Shown here: positions 31,223 through 43,696 of the stretch, in pieces
Layout: each line of letters starts with the position of its first letter
How positions within the stretch are numbered: position 1 is the stretch's first letter
Assembly (NCBI GenBank): GCA_033439255.1
Contig: CM065879.1
Coordinates: 2,460,501-2,524,500 of the forward strand
DNA: 64,000 nucleotides
Direction: 5' to 3'
Source: Hericium rajendrae
Taxonomy: Eukaryota; Basidiomycota; Agaricomycetes; Russulales; Hericiaceae
Position numbers and translations under genes: made by a program
Notes under the pieces: generated by a model
What the model saw: only the letters and a program-made list of their open reading frames with translations
Told to the model about the DNA's origin: nothing
Database searches by the model: none

Positions 31223-32664
31223 ATGAATAATCCATTTCAGCCTCCTCCGCCTGCAGGTAAGCCACAGACCATTGTCTTCAAAGTGCCCGTCTCGACGGTA
31301 GCAATGTAGGTTCTTCGCCACGATATGCCCTCGCTGCGCGTGTATACCGCTCAAATCTCAGGCCTATCGTTCTCATTCGTAAGCTCTCTGCCCTTTTGCT
31401 GAGGCAGCTACAATAACTCAGCCCTCGAACTTAGTCGCGCTGCTGAGCGGCATTTGGACTCTCGTTTGGTACGTGCACCTCACACATTATTAGCTTTATC
31501 CTCGATCTAACTTTCCGTAGGTCGGTGAGTCATTGATAGAGCTGCTGTCGGATGTATTCTTCCCTTACGATGCCTGTCCCTGTCAGATTGGTCTGTTCAA
31601 AGAGATCAACACAGACCGAGATGGTGAGTGTCCACGTCTGGCCGTAAATGTGCGGCCGCTTGATTTATGCTCCCGCAGAACACGAACCCAAGCTTGCTAA
31701 CTTCGCTATCGCGCTAGGCGCGATATACATGGCTGCTGCCGTTATTGAGTTCTTCGGGGTTGCAGCCGCCGGCCTGGTGCGTTCTCCCATCCCAACGGCA
31801 GAGATCAGCGCTGATCGCATGACCCGTCCAGCAAAACCTCCGCCTCATCCACACCTATGCCATCCTGTCGCTGGTCAGCGCCGTCCTCGTCATCGGCGCT
31901 GCATTCGCGAGGGTGATAACCCACTTCGTCTTGAAGGTACCGTACCTCCCGCGATTGCGACACCGCATGCAACTGATGGGGCTGCACAGAACAATCTTCT
32001 CAGCGAATGTCAAGACCTGCTCACGAACCAGACAGTGGACTTCAGTTGGGGCATCTGGGGCCCGCACGAGTCGAGGCAGCTCCAGCCAGACGAAGCAGCG
32101 AGCTGTGAGTAGCCTGCTCGTGGCTTGCCAGGTCTTGCCGCTCATAGATTTACTCCTCGACAGGGTGCAAGGACGCATGGAACCACGATTCCGTGTCCGA
32201 AATTATCTCTCTCCTCATCGAGATCGGTGCGCATCCTTCTCCGCTATCTACAAGGCCGACCCGCTGACCGCCTCCCAGTCGCCATGGGTCTCTTCGCTGC
32301 CATCGCCTGGGCGTACTATCGCCAGACCCTCGATCCGACCTCCGCCGTGAACGCCGCGCGCGCGCCGCTGAGCACCGGTGCCGCGGCCGCGTACAACCCC
32401 GCGTACAACGGCTCGAACCCGTCCGTCCCGCACCTCGGGTACGACGCGCCGTTCAACACCTACAGCGCGCCGTACGGCCAGTACCCGCCGCCCGGCCAGT
32501 ACCCACCGCCGCCGGGCCCGCCGCCGAATGCTGCGCCGCCTTACCACCCCGACGATGATGGCAACAAGTTGCCAGGCTATGGTGTTGGCGCGGACTCGTC
32601 GATCGGGTTCGACGACGTGAAGAAGGGCGACGATCCGTTTGCGGATACGCACAGCCGCGCTTAA
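31223..32664 (+). CDS. Four-span membrane protein with Pro/Tyr-rich tail
   Basis: Ten exons give 314 residues: 31223-31256, 31310-31378, 31435-31468, 31521-31524, 31587-31623, 31679-31776, 31832-31936, 31990-32104, 32164-32226 and 32279-32664. Hydrophobic spans: PIVLILALLSGIWTLVW, FAIALGAIYMAAAVIEFFG, AILSLVSAVLVIGAAFA and IISLLIEIVAMGLFAAIAWAY. The last loop between spans 3 and 4 holds two Cys (SECQDLL, WCKDAW) that could pair. The tail is rich in PYGQYPPPG-type repeats. Topology recalls tetraspan/MARVEL-like proteins of basidiomycetes, role unknown. The 4-bp exon could instead be a longer exon 3 ending at 31472 with a weak GTGCAC donor; both keep the frame. Confidence 0.75.
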
Positions 32665-33674
32665 AGCGTTGGGGCGCGAGAATGCTGGATGCGGTGCTGT
32701 CATGGACACTATAGTAATGCGCTGAGGGCGGGGACCTCTGCTGTACGACCACCTTCTGCTATGTCATTCTCTGCGTCCTTGGCCGCTGCGAATCATTATG
32801 AACTTGGACATGGATTGGCATGAGTGAGAGATTTCCGGCCAGGATAATGCTCAATATATCTGCTTCACTACTCGCAAAGCCAACCTACGCAAGGTTCCGA
32901 AGCCTGTGCCGCGAGGCTGCAGGACAGTGCTCATGCGATAGTAGCAGACCGTCATCATCGAGAGACGTGGAGTATCGAATATCCTAAGAGAGCGATAGGA
33001 AGGGTTTTGCGCTATAGCCAATAGAGAGTTTTCGCAGCCCTTCGACTCGAACCCAGCCAGTCGAGCCACAGGCTCCATTACTGTAGTCGCCCCACCCTGC
33101 CACTCGCGGCAGGTTACAGCTGCATCTCAGTCGGACTCGGCGCTCCACTAGTCGAGTCCGAGTCCAAGTCAGTCAATCGTAGTCTCCCACAGGCAGACCT
33201 TGAGAGAGAGATGACAGTCGATCTCTCTGATCGTCAGTTGCGAAAACTCTCTAATGCCGCCACGATGTCTTTGAGCATGCACGAGATATGTTCCGATTCC
33301 GATGTCGCTGGTCGCGATATCTGCGCGTGAATTTTAGCTGAACCCTCGCAAAAGATGTGCTTGACATCAACGAGACATCGTACACAACGGACGAGTCATA
33401 CTGTACACAACAAAAACTGCTCGTAATCTCTCCGGAGCGGCGTTACCATGATATGTAGACGATAAGACACTGCAGCAACTCAGTCGACCTGCATCGGATA
33501 TTAAGAAGGGGAGGTCTGAGAGTCTGTATATACTGGCCTTCCTTATCCTCAGGAATTTACCGAAGACCTATTCTGAGTTCTCGTCTGAAAGAAAGTACAC
33601 GCCTAATAGTCAGACGTGTATTGACGAAATAAAGATGATGCTTACTATCGGCATCTGGGCCCATTATATCTCTC
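32665..33674. other. Intergenic, no gene seen
   Basis: 1.0 kb. I see no coding signal, and a GGGTTCGAGTC stretch near 33045-33056 (minus) does not fold into a tRNA. Confidence 0.45.
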
Positions 33675-34154
33675 TCAGGATGAGATTTCTGCAATGCCGC
33701 TACATAATGGACCTGACTTGTCAGCGAAGCCGACAGCAAATGAGGGCAAAAGACATGCCAAACTTGCGCACGCGGCTCCATTCTCCATTGAGCGCTGCCT
33801 CCACCAGTACACCAGAATTGGATATAACACTGAGTCTGGAGGAGTCACCAGCGACCTCGCTTCGACAGGCTCAGAATAAATTGGATTCAAGGAAGGGTCC
33901 CGTTTCACGACTTCTGTCAACAGCAGCGACAACACAAAGTTGAAGCCAGGTATTCGGTGAGGCCCTTGTCGCGTTGCCTCGATTTTCTCATTTTTCTCAT
34001 GAAACAACTCGGTAAAAGCAGCAATCGTCTCTGCTTGAGCTTCGTTGAAGACATGATTGAAGCTCCTATCCGCATCATCATTGTCGGCACGGGGCATCTT
34101 GGTGAGTCGATCGCGGTCATCGGGTGGATCGTCGGCAGTGCGTTTGGAGGCCAT
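33675..34154 (-). CDS. Unknown protein, head to head with the HNH gene
   Basis: The frame from ATG at 34152-34154 encodes about 159 residues. The N-part is charged (KRTADDPPDDRDRLTKMPRAD, nuclear-signal-like KR/KMPR). A helical stretch follows (FNEAQAETIAAFTELFHEKNEKIEA) and then a Cys-poor hydrophobic end. I do not recognise it. The last 40 residues may be intron read-through, since the reading becomes less protein-like after about 33780. Its start is only 130 bp from the divergent HNH gene start. Confidence 0.4.
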   Translation of the reverse strand: MASKRTADDPPDDRDRLTKMPRADNDDADRSFNHVFNEAQAETIAAFTELFHEKNEKIEATRQGPHRIPGFNFVLSLLLTEVVKRDPSLNPIYSEPVEARSLVTPPDSVLYPILVYWWRQRSMENGAACASLACLLPSFAVGFADKSGPLCSGIAEISS

Positions 34155-34284
34155 CAAGATAGATACGGTGGACTGTGATGGTGAAGGAGTGATGGTTTGG
34201 TAGGAATGACCGTTGTCGTAAAGCAAGGGTGTCGCAACTGTGTTGCAGCCTCCCGCCCATTGCATCCGCTTCTCTATCCCCGTC

Positions 34285-35702
34285 ATGCCGCCAGCGAGCA
34301 AGCCTTACCCCCAATCTTTACCGTCAAATTCTTACCCACCCGGTGACCTGCACACCGCCTATAATCATTGTCTGCGGCTCGAGAGCCGCACAGGTTGGAA
34401 CTTCACCCAAGATGCTTCGTCCGAGGCTCTTATGCACGGCATGACTCCCGCTGTTACCGCACGCATTCTCGGTTACGGGCTACGTCTTGCCCCAAATGAC
34501 GCCGGTCGCAATGCCTTGGTGCGCGACATCATTGCTTGCGGCGAAGATCCAGAGCTACTGGCTGGGCTGGGCTATCTGTATGCGTTTGGGCTTATCCGTA
34601 TTTGTACGTGGCGCTACGTGCCTTCTCCATCTCTCTGATATATTTACAGTCTTCAATCCGAAGGGTCCCACACCTGCTTTAACACCATCCCTTACTCCTA
34701 GGTTGTCCTTAGAAGCCGCTGCACAAAATCCGCATCTTGTCAAGCCGTCGTCTAGCAATGCCTCTGATTTACGCAAGCTAGTGAGCGCATTTGCCTTCTT
34801 TCTTTCCCGTACATTCACTGTTATGCTGTGCAGACCTTGCTTCGCGACAACTACCGTTGTGTCTTCACAGGTGGCATTGATAAAGAGTCTGTTCAGCAAG
34901 CCGCCGACGTCGATCCATCCGCGCCGCTTGCTACTACAAATGTTGCGCATATAATCAGTCAGTCTTTATCGGACAATATCACAGGAACCACCCCGGCCGT
35001 CCATGCTAAGGTAGGACATGCCATGCTAAATTCCTTTCGCCCATCTCATTTCTCCTCAGTTTGACTGGACTAAGACGGCGGGAGCAATCCTCGAGCGCTT
35101 CGGAGGGTTTGCCGCTCATGCTGTGCTAGGTGGTGATAACCTCCACAGTCCCAAGAATGCGTTCACGTCATCTATCGAACCGCATAGCGAATTTGATAAC
35201 CTCGACCTATGGTTGACGCCAGCGAAGGTACATCCGTCTACTGTTGTTGTTTTTGACTGACGGCAGGACTGATGAATTATATTCAGGATGCGCAAGGACA
35301 GGTCATACTTGGTACTTACGATGTGAACCATTGTTATGGCCTGGAGTACCTTCGTCGGCTGGTGTACCATATCAGGCCTCAAGTTGTCTTCAGAAGTCTC
35401 CCTCTCGGTGACCAAACAATTCCTGCCCCCGATCCCGATATCATTGCGCTACATGCTGCTTGCGCGAGGATTGCCCATATGTCGGGGGCGGCAGAATATT
35501 TCCGGGAGTTGTACAGAGATGTGGACAATATCGCAGTCATGACTGAACCGAATGCTGCATATGAGTTGAGTCGAGCTCTGAAGACCTTGCAGGTTGCCAC
35601 TGCTATGGTGCCAGCTGACTCGGTACGTCGTTCCGACCCACCGTTAATGAGGGCAGGTCCTAACATCCGTGTCATACGATGCAGGATCAACAACAGTCTT
35701 GA
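34285..35702 (+). CDS. HNH nuclease domain protein
   Basis: Six exons (34285-34603, 34650-34780, 34834-35010, 35060-35227, 35287-35622, 35685-35702) give 382 residues. The HNH core is clear: RDNYRCVFTGG, then TNVAHIISQSL (first His), SPKNAFTSS (Asn) and EPHSEFDNLDLW (last His). This fits the HNH-type proteins that agaricomycetes carry in many copies. Such domains cut DNA with a bound metal ion; target and role here are unknown. No signal peptide or membrane span is visible. The last exon is only 18 bp and ends with TGA at 35700-35702. Confidence 0.75.
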
Positions 35703-36372
35703 GAGTGTCAGCGCGTACAGTGAGCTTCTTTCCGCGGTATTGAGTCCGCTGGTATTCGCTACCAGACGTGTTGCATCTATTTCGCTGTCATGGGTGACCG
35801 TGTGGATAGCCCCGGGATGCTGGCGTTCTGGACGGACGGAGCGTACAAGAACCTTGCCGATGCGGAGAATATGCAGTACTTCATTCAGGATTACATTGAC
35901 GACTGGATATGCCACTGCTGCCGTGATCGCAGTTCTGCTTCATGGCGTGAAGCTGAGCTTCTTCGTCGCGTTGAGTGGGTATTTCTGTATTGAGAAACGG
36001 CGCGCACTGATTCAACGTTTGATATTACAAAGGTGCCATCGATGCCGATAACCTCCACAAGGAGTGCATTTCATGGGCGGCCAATACTCGGGACACGTTG
36101 TTCGGGACGTACCCTCCTGTCTCCGTCAGCTCAAGCCAGGCGGCTGCGATGATCATGGCGAATTCCTGTTAACGAATTGATTCAATCTCCACAAAGACGG
36201 GGAGCTATGGACTCACCACATATGACTTCTTTATAAAAGAATTCGCTCGGAGCGGTGGTAGCCCGTTGTCGCAGGTTCGGGGTCTCAGCGGGGTGAACAT
36301 ACCATTGGAGCTATGTACTTGCACGCCTATTAGGCTCAGCGAGGAACGACAACAGCTGTATCAGGTCCCATA
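35703..36372 (+). other. Possible small gene or gene remnant, unresolved
   Basis: Scattered protein-like pieces on the plus strand: MGDRVDSPGMLAFWTDGAYK from 35790, and AIDADNLHKECISWAANT then GTYPPVSVSSSQAAAMIMANS from about 36033 to 36170. A possible intron joins 35973 to 36032. I could not build a whole frame and do not recognise it. Confidence 0.25.
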
Positions 36373-36893
36373 GTGACGTCTGGGCGGGCCAATGGATCTA
36401 TGCATACACGAGTAGTCTGCGCTCGGGCACAACGTACAGCATTCTTTTCAAGCTGATCACGCCGGTGCGACTCGTATCCTCTTGTACCTTACCTGGAGGA
36501 CTCGTTGAGTCCAACACGCGCTGACTACTCTAGAAGAACACGTTTGGAAAGATTTGGAGGTTTAAGTGACCTACGACCCCGTTAAGGGCTACATTAGAGA
36601 AGACTCGAGTCAAACAATCATATCATACCACTGACCTGGATATCCTATGTCGCCGTTGTGTTGAAACCCGTTTCTGCATTTGCTTATATGTCTGTTCACG
36701 CTAGGCTCGCATCCATTCCGCCCTTGCAGTTTGGCACGGCCAACAGAACCAGTGTCAATGAGAGTGCCACCCTAATGTTCATTATGTACCGCTTGTGTAC
36801 CCATACTAGTCCGTCGTCTGTATACCGAATATGTAGATGCATCCCAAAGCGCCGCAAGCCCATACTTAGCCCTCAGTCTATCTCGATATCGAC
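36373..36893. other. Intergenic, no gene seen
   Basis: About 520 bp downstream of the convergent glycosyltransferase gene. Confidence 0.4.
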
Positions 36894-38601
36894 TCACGGC
36901 ATCTTGAAACTGCGATCATGGCGCACTTTCACCGCGTCCGCCTGCCTGGACTTCTCGGGCATGCGCTCCCAGATCGGGTCGACGTCCGGCCCATCGAGGT
37001 CGCCCGCGCCGTCCCACCCCCAGCACCACACTAGACGCACATCAGCACCGCGCATGCGCCGACATGAGAATACACGCACCGTGATCCGGCCCCGGGACAA
37101 AGTCGATCGCCTCGCTCTCCTCCTCTGTGAACAGCCGGTCGTGCGGGCCGAACCAGGAGCGGTCCTGCGGGTCCGTGCGCGGGTTGTCGGGCAGCCCGCC
37201 GAGGCGCACGTACCCGCGGATGGCGGTGAGGTTCCTGCGCTGCGGGTGGATGATGTCGAACACCCTCTGCGTGCGCCGTCAGCACACCCCCGACGCAGAC
37301 GAAGAACACACGCACCCGGTCGTATGCGAGCTTCACGCGCGGGACCATGAGGATGCGTCCGTAGCCCGTCTCCCAGTAGTCGTTGCAGATGAGCGAGCAC
37401 TCGCTCGCGGAGCACTCGCCCTCGGTGATGCGCGCCATGCGGAAGCGCACGTGCGGCGGGCTGTAGAACGGCGCGGGGTCGAGGACCGCGACGCCGTTCC
37501 AGCAGGACTGCACTTGCATCGGGAGGTGCCGCTGGAAGCGCTCCGAGGACGCATGGTGCTGGAAGACGGACTCGAACGGCTCGTTGTTGAGCGCGGTACC
37601 GTTGATGTCGCGTGCGACCCAATTGTCGTAGAACACGGGGGAACCCTAGGAGGAATGTCAGGCGGGACAGAGGGCCGGGTGAGCAGGCTTACGATCTCGT
37701 CGTTGTACATGTAGTCCGCCGCGCATGTGATGCCGGCGTTGTTATGCCTGCTCTGCCAGATGAGCTCGAGCAGGTCGTCGACGCAGGGCAGGACGTCGTT
37801 CATGAAGATGATTGTGTCGAAGTACTCGTTCTCGGTATCGCGCAGCTCGTGTAGCGGGACGAATGCGGCGTTGCGCACTTCTGCCAGGTACTCGATACGA
37901 TGGTTGAACGCGCCGCGGGTACGCTGAGACGTCCGGATGGTGACGCGCATGCCAACGCTGCGCGTGAGCGCGTCGAAGATCCTCAGCAGCGCCTTCGTCT
38001 GGTCCGTCGAGCCGTTCTCATAGATCGACACGAACACGTTCTGGTATCCCAATACGGCCGCGACGCGGAAGAGCGTGGCGAACATGTCCGGGATGATGTC
38101 GAACGAGTTGTACAGGTTGATGGCGAAGAAATACTTGTGCTCGCCGCCGGACAGGTCGCGCCGGTGCCGATAGTACAGAGCTTCGTCCTGGTTGGGATGC
38201 GGAACGGGGTCCAGCCCGCCGAGGCCGAGGTCCATGAGCCAGGACGAGGAAGGCGGTGGGTTGTGTCCAATGAGAGGAGCGTAGCGGTCGCGGACCTGCT
38301 GTGCATAGATCGGGCTTGCTTTGCGTGTGCATTCGCGGGTATGGTGTGGAGATAGAGAGGTGAGAAGGTCGAGGACTCGCCGGCGCTGGTCAAGAGTGGG
38401 GATAGAAACAGGATGCCGGGTGTTCTGCCGGTTGGCGCTGTATATTGGCGCATGACCGCCACGCCATGCGGTGGTGGGCGCAGTAGGAGCGAAGCTGCGG
38501 GTAAGGAGGGCGCCGATGAGAATGCCGATGACTATGGCTACAGGCGTGGGGATTTGGCGTGCAAAGGCGAATAAACGTCCGCTTGAGCTTTTGGGGTGCA
38601 T
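36894..38601 (-). CDS. CAP59/CMT1-type alpha-1,3-mannosyltransferase (GT69 family)
   Basis: Four exons (37693-38601, 37316-37645, 37080-37266, 36894-37030) encode 520 residues. It is a type II membrane protein: a short cytosolic start, then one span (IPTPVAIVIGILIGALL, about residues 17-35) and a luminal catalytic part. Family marks seen: KYFFAINLYNSFDIIPDM, VFVSIYENGSTDQTKALL, IIFMNDVLPCVDDLLELI, FYDNWVARDINGTAL, and a Cys-rich region with VQSCWNGVAVLD and ECSASECSLICNDYW. These match the CAP59/CMT1 family (GT69) first known from Cryptococcus capsule building; in mushrooms the product is probably a cell-wall or glycoprotein mannan. Introns are 47-49 bp. Confidence 0.85.
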
Positions 38602-38991
38602 GACAGGAGCGACGGTGTTATGACCGTCGGCTTGTCCTAAAGATTTGATGAGTATGCATTATCTGGGGCTGCGTTGTGATGCACATACGTGAATGCCAGT
38701 GTGTTTGATACAAGAGGGTCGCGTCCGTCGGGACAGGTGTCGTATCGACTCTCGACTGCAGGTGCTGCACGGAAGTCAGACGTTGTTAAATATAGCCATA
38801 GGTAGCTCGTACCTTGGCCGTAACGTGCTGCGACGAGCGTGCTCCTTGCGAGATAGTGAGGGGTATGGTCGGGGATATGGCAGAAGGAGAGATAGCGGCC
38901 ACCGCGGAAGACACGCTCAGTTATGACCGCTTCCGGCGCCTAAGCGCTGCTCTCGTCCTGCGACCACCACCGTCGCTCCTTCAAGCAAATC
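38602..38991. promoter_or_regulatory. Shared upstream region of the CAP59-like and CAP64-like genes
   Basis: 390 bp between two divergent starts. No other gene. A two-way promoter is the simplest reading. Confidence 0.5.
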
Positions 38992-41077
38992 ATGCAGCGA
39001 CGCACAGGCAAGAGCAACCCGCACATCGCACCCCCAACTCCAGGTCTTCCCCCCTCCGAAATACACGCGTCCACCGACAAGCCAACGTCCCGCCTAAACC
39101 AGCGCAGCTTCGGCGTCACCAATCGAATATGGCTGATCATCTCCCTCTTCATCTTCATTATCCTCTTCACTCGTTTTATTCTGCCGTCACATACGCCCGA
39201 CACGTATTACTCGAGACACCACTCGCCGTCGTACGCAGCAAATCTCAAACCGACGAACTACCTTAACGCGTCCGACGAGGCGGGCGAGAGCCCCTTTGAC
39301 TTCTGCCCTACCTTTGGGCCGGGAGACGAACTCGCCCAGAAATACGGTGCGCTCACTATCTCCCAGAGCTGGCTGCACCTGGGCAGCGGTGCACGCGTCC
39401 AGAAGGTCATCCACAAAGCTCTGCTCGGCCAGCCCGTCACCATCAGCATTATCGGAGGTTCTAGTGAGTTATTTCTCTCCCGCTATTCCTGCCATGGTAT
39501 AAGAGGGTCGTGAAGTCGATTTTCTTCACGGATATGCCGTGACAGGCCTGTCCCATTGTACCATCACTGCTGCTTCGGGTTGATTGATTCTGTCTACAGT
39601 TTCATCATGCCATGGCGCCGGCGACGACCCAATAGCGCCAGACTGCTATCCATCTCGCTTTTTCACGTGGTGGAACAGCATTTTCCCTCATCCGGCCTCC
39701 GAGCTCACCAACGGTGCTATGCGCCGCACCAACTCGGAGTACTTCTCTTTCTGCAACGCTCACCATCTGCCGGACTACACGGACCTCATTATCCTCGAGC
39801 TGGACAGTGACGACAAGCCGTGCGTGTTTCTTCACGCGCCGCATCCCCGTTTCTGATTTGCATACAGAGACCGCTCGACGCTTGACAACTTTGAGCTGCT
39901 CGTTCGCTCGATCCTCCTCAGACCCGACTTCCCCGCCGTCATCATCCTCGGCCACTTCAGCCCTCAGGTGCAACAGCAGCATGGCTTCGCAGGCCCAGAT
40001 CACTGGCATAGCGTTGTCGCGCAGTTCTACGATGTCCCGCACATTAGGTACGGCCTCCGCCGTTCTCCACTCACCGTCAGCTGACCTCCCGCAGCACCAA
40101 GTCCGCGCTATACCCGCCGTACATTGCCTCTCCCGCATCCATCGATAACTACTTCGCCGACCCCATTCTTGCCAACGCTCACGGCCATGCTCTGCTCGCC
40201 GACGTCCTTGTCGCCTACATCCAGTCCCAGATTTGCGCAACTTGGTCCGCGGCGACCGGCAAGGCGTTCGAGGGCGGCGGCGGCTACCTGCCCGTGTACT
40301 ACGCGCTCGGCGGCGGCGCCGAGCAGCTCAAGCAGCCCACGGACGCGCGCGGTCTCTTCGGCGGCACGGGCCAGCGCAAGGGCGCTGCGGACGCAGCCGA
40401 GGACGGCGCAGACGACGCCGCGGACGCGGACGCTCGGCGGCAGCAGCAGCAGCAGGCCGCAAACACGCCGCTGATATCGCACCTACGCGTGCCGCCGAGC
40501 CGCATTGCATCGCTGCCCGCGGACCTGCAGAGCCACGCGTTCGAGGAGATCGCGCCGGCGTGTGTGTCCGCGAACGATCTCATCAACCCGCTGCCGCCGT
40601 CGCTGTTCTACGGGTCCGGCTGGCACGCGTACCACCCGCCGTCGAGCTCGCCGTACGGCAGCCCCGCGTCGCTCGGCATCGCGAGCGCGGGCCCGCTGAG
40701 CAGCAGCGCGGCACACTACTGGTACTCGACGCTGCCCACGAGCAAGCTGCGCATCCCGCTGCAGATCGGCGCGGGCGACGTCGGCGTGTATTATATCCGC
40801 GAGCCGCGCGCGGTCGTCGGCGAAGGCAGCGAGGTCGAGTGCTGGGTGGACGACAACTATCAAGGCGCAATCGTCATCTCGAACGCGGCCGACATCGACG
40901 ACAGCGAGCCGACGTGAGTGCGTTGCATCGTGCATGGGGCACTGCTGACCTGTCTACAGACTGCAGATGATCGACCACTATGTCGCGCGGGGCTCGCATT
41001 TCGTCGAATGTGCGCTGCTTGGGGAGGAGGGCCAGGGTGTCCCGCCATTCAAAATTATCGGGGTGTTCACGACGTGA
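38992..41077 (+). CDS. CAP64/Cas3-type SGNH-fold membrane protein
   Basis: Five exons (38992-39463, 39600-39819, 39868-40047, 40095-40913, 40960-41077) give 602 residues. A signal anchor (IWLIISLFIFIILFTRFIL, about residues 44-62) leads to a luminal SGNH-hydrolase-like domain. Its block I is IIGGSISSCHGAGDDP (the nucleophile Ser region), a middle block is LDSDDKPDRSTLDNFELL, and the late DxxH-like stretch is NAHGHALLADVL. The C-part is a beta-rich domain ending in GVFTT. An Ala/Gln/Asp-rich insert (about 40380-40470) is low complexity. Family fit is with capsule-associated CAP64/Cas3 proteins of basidiomycetes, thought to act in polysaccharide O-acetylation or assembly. The exact reaction is unknown. 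Confidence 0.7.
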
Positions 41078-42172
41078 GGGAGCGCGGGGTCGCCGCGGGC
41101 CAGAGCGGCGCTTTACATACCTGGTTCTGCTATGGACAGAGCACCCAGCTCGCCTGGCTGAGGGTGCGGGCTGCTGTACGTGTACACTACCGTGCGGGTT
41201 TCTTGGGGACATATAGATATTCTATAATTACTGTTTACACGATGTGGCCCACCGTCATGCGGCTTACAGGTGTCACGTAACCGTGATCTTGAGCGCTTCT
41301 GTGGCTCTTGAGTCAACCTCGTCTCTCGCGTCTCAACACTAGGGGGGTTCAAACCTTCCGAAGGTGAATCCGAAGGTCGAAGGCGAAGGTCGACTCGAAG
41401 GTCCTGTGGCTGAAGGCGTGACGGGCGCCTGTTGTTACATAATGTCACCGGCCTTGTCACCCCCGGCCCGAGCATCGTTCTGCAAGCGTCTGCAAGTCAT
41501 GCGCTACAGCATCGACCAGCTCGCGCTTCATCGCTCCCCGCCATCGGGGCGCCCGCCTCGTCAACGAGTTATGTTTTCTCGAGCGCATTGTCAAGTATCT
41601 GTTTTAGTGTGTACCAGTTATATTATTCCGAAGTTCCGGCTCTATCCAAGCTGAGGACAAATATTTATTACCGTAAGAATAATAAAATCAGGCATGCTTA
41701 CATCAGCAAAAGCGTGAATAAATGGGAGGGACTTACAAGGGCATGTAAGGCCTTGCAAGGGTCCCAATCCCTGTCGTCAGGTAAGGACACCACATTTCGT
41801 CACTGGACAATACACGTGCACCTTATGGATTTGCCATCATCCCCATCCAGCCCAAGGCTTACCAGGCTTGCCAGACTTGCCAAGACTCGCCCGTAGATGA
41901 GGCCTGTCCATCAGCATGGTACGTATGTAATGCTATATGGATTTTGGCTGGTGTGCAAATCAATGTTAGCTCTACGGCATTTAATTATTTTCACATTTCC
42001 TTGTTATTATTCATAGTCAGAAGAAATGTTGAAATATAATCAAAATACAGTAAAATATTTCATTACAACAAGCTATACTACATCATATTTTCCGTGTCTG
42101 TAACTAAGTAGTCATGCTTGTCTCCATCTATGCTGACGCATCGTGATGGTTGCTTGCTCTGCTCGAAAGTCA
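41078..42172. other. Transition from gene island to AT-rich repeats, no gene seen
   Basis: It contains a short Glu/Gly-type GAAGGTCGAAGGCGAAGG repeat near 41360-41400. Beyond about 41640 the base content drops to AT-rich. Confidence 0.45.
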
Positions 42173-43471
42173 ATTGGTACCCACATTCCTGCATCTCAAC
42201 AACTGTTGTCATGGAATTTTGCCCTGAAATTTTGTATGTGGGTAGCTATATATATGAAGCCCTTGTATGTGAAATTTTAGCAAAAACGGCAGTCCCGTTC
42301 TTTCTCGCCAAGGCAATCATTGTTGTGGGGGGGAGAGAAGAAGAAGATAGCCCAAACAGTTCAAACAGGAATGTTGGGGTCATTTGGGTGCATACATATT
42401 GTTCATACATGCTATATTATGATGCTACAGCAATATGGACCTGCCAAGAGCAATGCCTGAATTGTTTGGAGCACATTTGTCTAAAATTGACCCCCTCCAG
42501 GAGAAGACCTCTACCACTCATTATCCTAAGGTCCAATCTTGCTCAAACATGCATGGTATGTGCATGGTATATGCAGTGCTGTACATGCAAAGTTTCAGAA
42601 TCATAGCTGCAACATTCAAATTATTTGAGCTGCATCTTGTTTTAGGAGATACATACTTTGATTGGCTTCAAATAATTCAGATATTCTCTCTGCTGCATAA
42701 CTGATGAATGAATCATATTCATGTACATTAAATATACATGCTCACAAAGTTTCATGATCATACAACATGTTTTCAAATTGTTTGCCCTCTACCATCTCTT
42801 CGAGGAGTCAACTTTTGCTGCACGTTTGTGTGTGGTGCAATTGCACTCAAACTTATAGTATATGTGCTTTGCATTTGTTAGATGAGATGTGAAAAGTTTC
42901 AGAATCATAGCTGCAATATTCAAATTATTTGAGCTACATCTTTTTTTAGGGGATACATATGTTGATTAGCTTCAAATAATTTAGATATTCTCTCTGCTGC
43001 ATAACTGATGAATGAATCATGTTTGTGTACATTCAATATACATACTCACAAAACTTCGTGGTCATACCATACATTTTCAAATTGTCTGCCCTCTGTCACC
43101 TTCTCAAGAACATGACTGACTTTTGTCACGTATTTGTGTGTGGTCCGATCACCCTCAAACTTATTTGATATGTGCTTTTCATATGTTAGATGAGGCATGG
43201 AAAGTTTCAAAGTCATAGCCACAATATTCAAATTATTTGAGCTGCATCTTGTTTCAGAGGATACATACTTCGATTAGCTTCAAATAATTCAGATATTACT
43301 TTTTCTGTATAACTTGTCAATGCATAGTGTTTATCTACATTCAATATACATCCTCACAGAGTTTTGAGAGTATATGATATAATCTCACATTGTTTGCCCT
43401 TTGCCACCTCCTTGAGGAGGTAACTTTTGCTGTGCATTTGTGTGTGGTCCAATCATGCTCAAACTTACCAT
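42173..43471. repeat. 1.3 kb direct duplication, first copy
   Basis: Matches 51607-52905 over 1299 bp with no net length change and, by eye, only a few percent mismatch. It starts ATTGGTACCCACATTCC and ends within ~305 bp tandem units. Short open frames in it are interrupted and alike in both copies, so I do not call a gene. Confidence 0.85.
42725..43471. repeat. ~305 bp tandem repeats, block 1
   Basis: Three units anchored by CAYNCTCACARAG at about 42731, 43037 and 43350. Each unit has the CAAATTGTTTGCCCTCT and CAAATTATTTGAGCT blocks. Confidence 0.75.
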
Positions 43472-43696
43472 TTATACAGTCAAATAGTGGTGGTAGCACA
43501 AACCTTGCACTCGTCAGATTGGGCTCAAACTTTTTACACATATGCAGAACCATATTAGGATATGATGTGCAAATTTTTAGAGCAATTGGTGGTCTCAATT
43601 TTAAGATAAAAATCAATCAATGTTGGGGAGGAACAGTGAGGAATGGTATGTTGTATTACTTTAAAAGGAAGGTGACATTTTGTCTGCCAATGCTGG

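Noticed and set aside
33030-33080. tRNA-like GGGTTCGAGTC on the minus strand
   Set aside because: A D-arm-like stretch lies too close and no anticodon or acceptor stem can be drawn.
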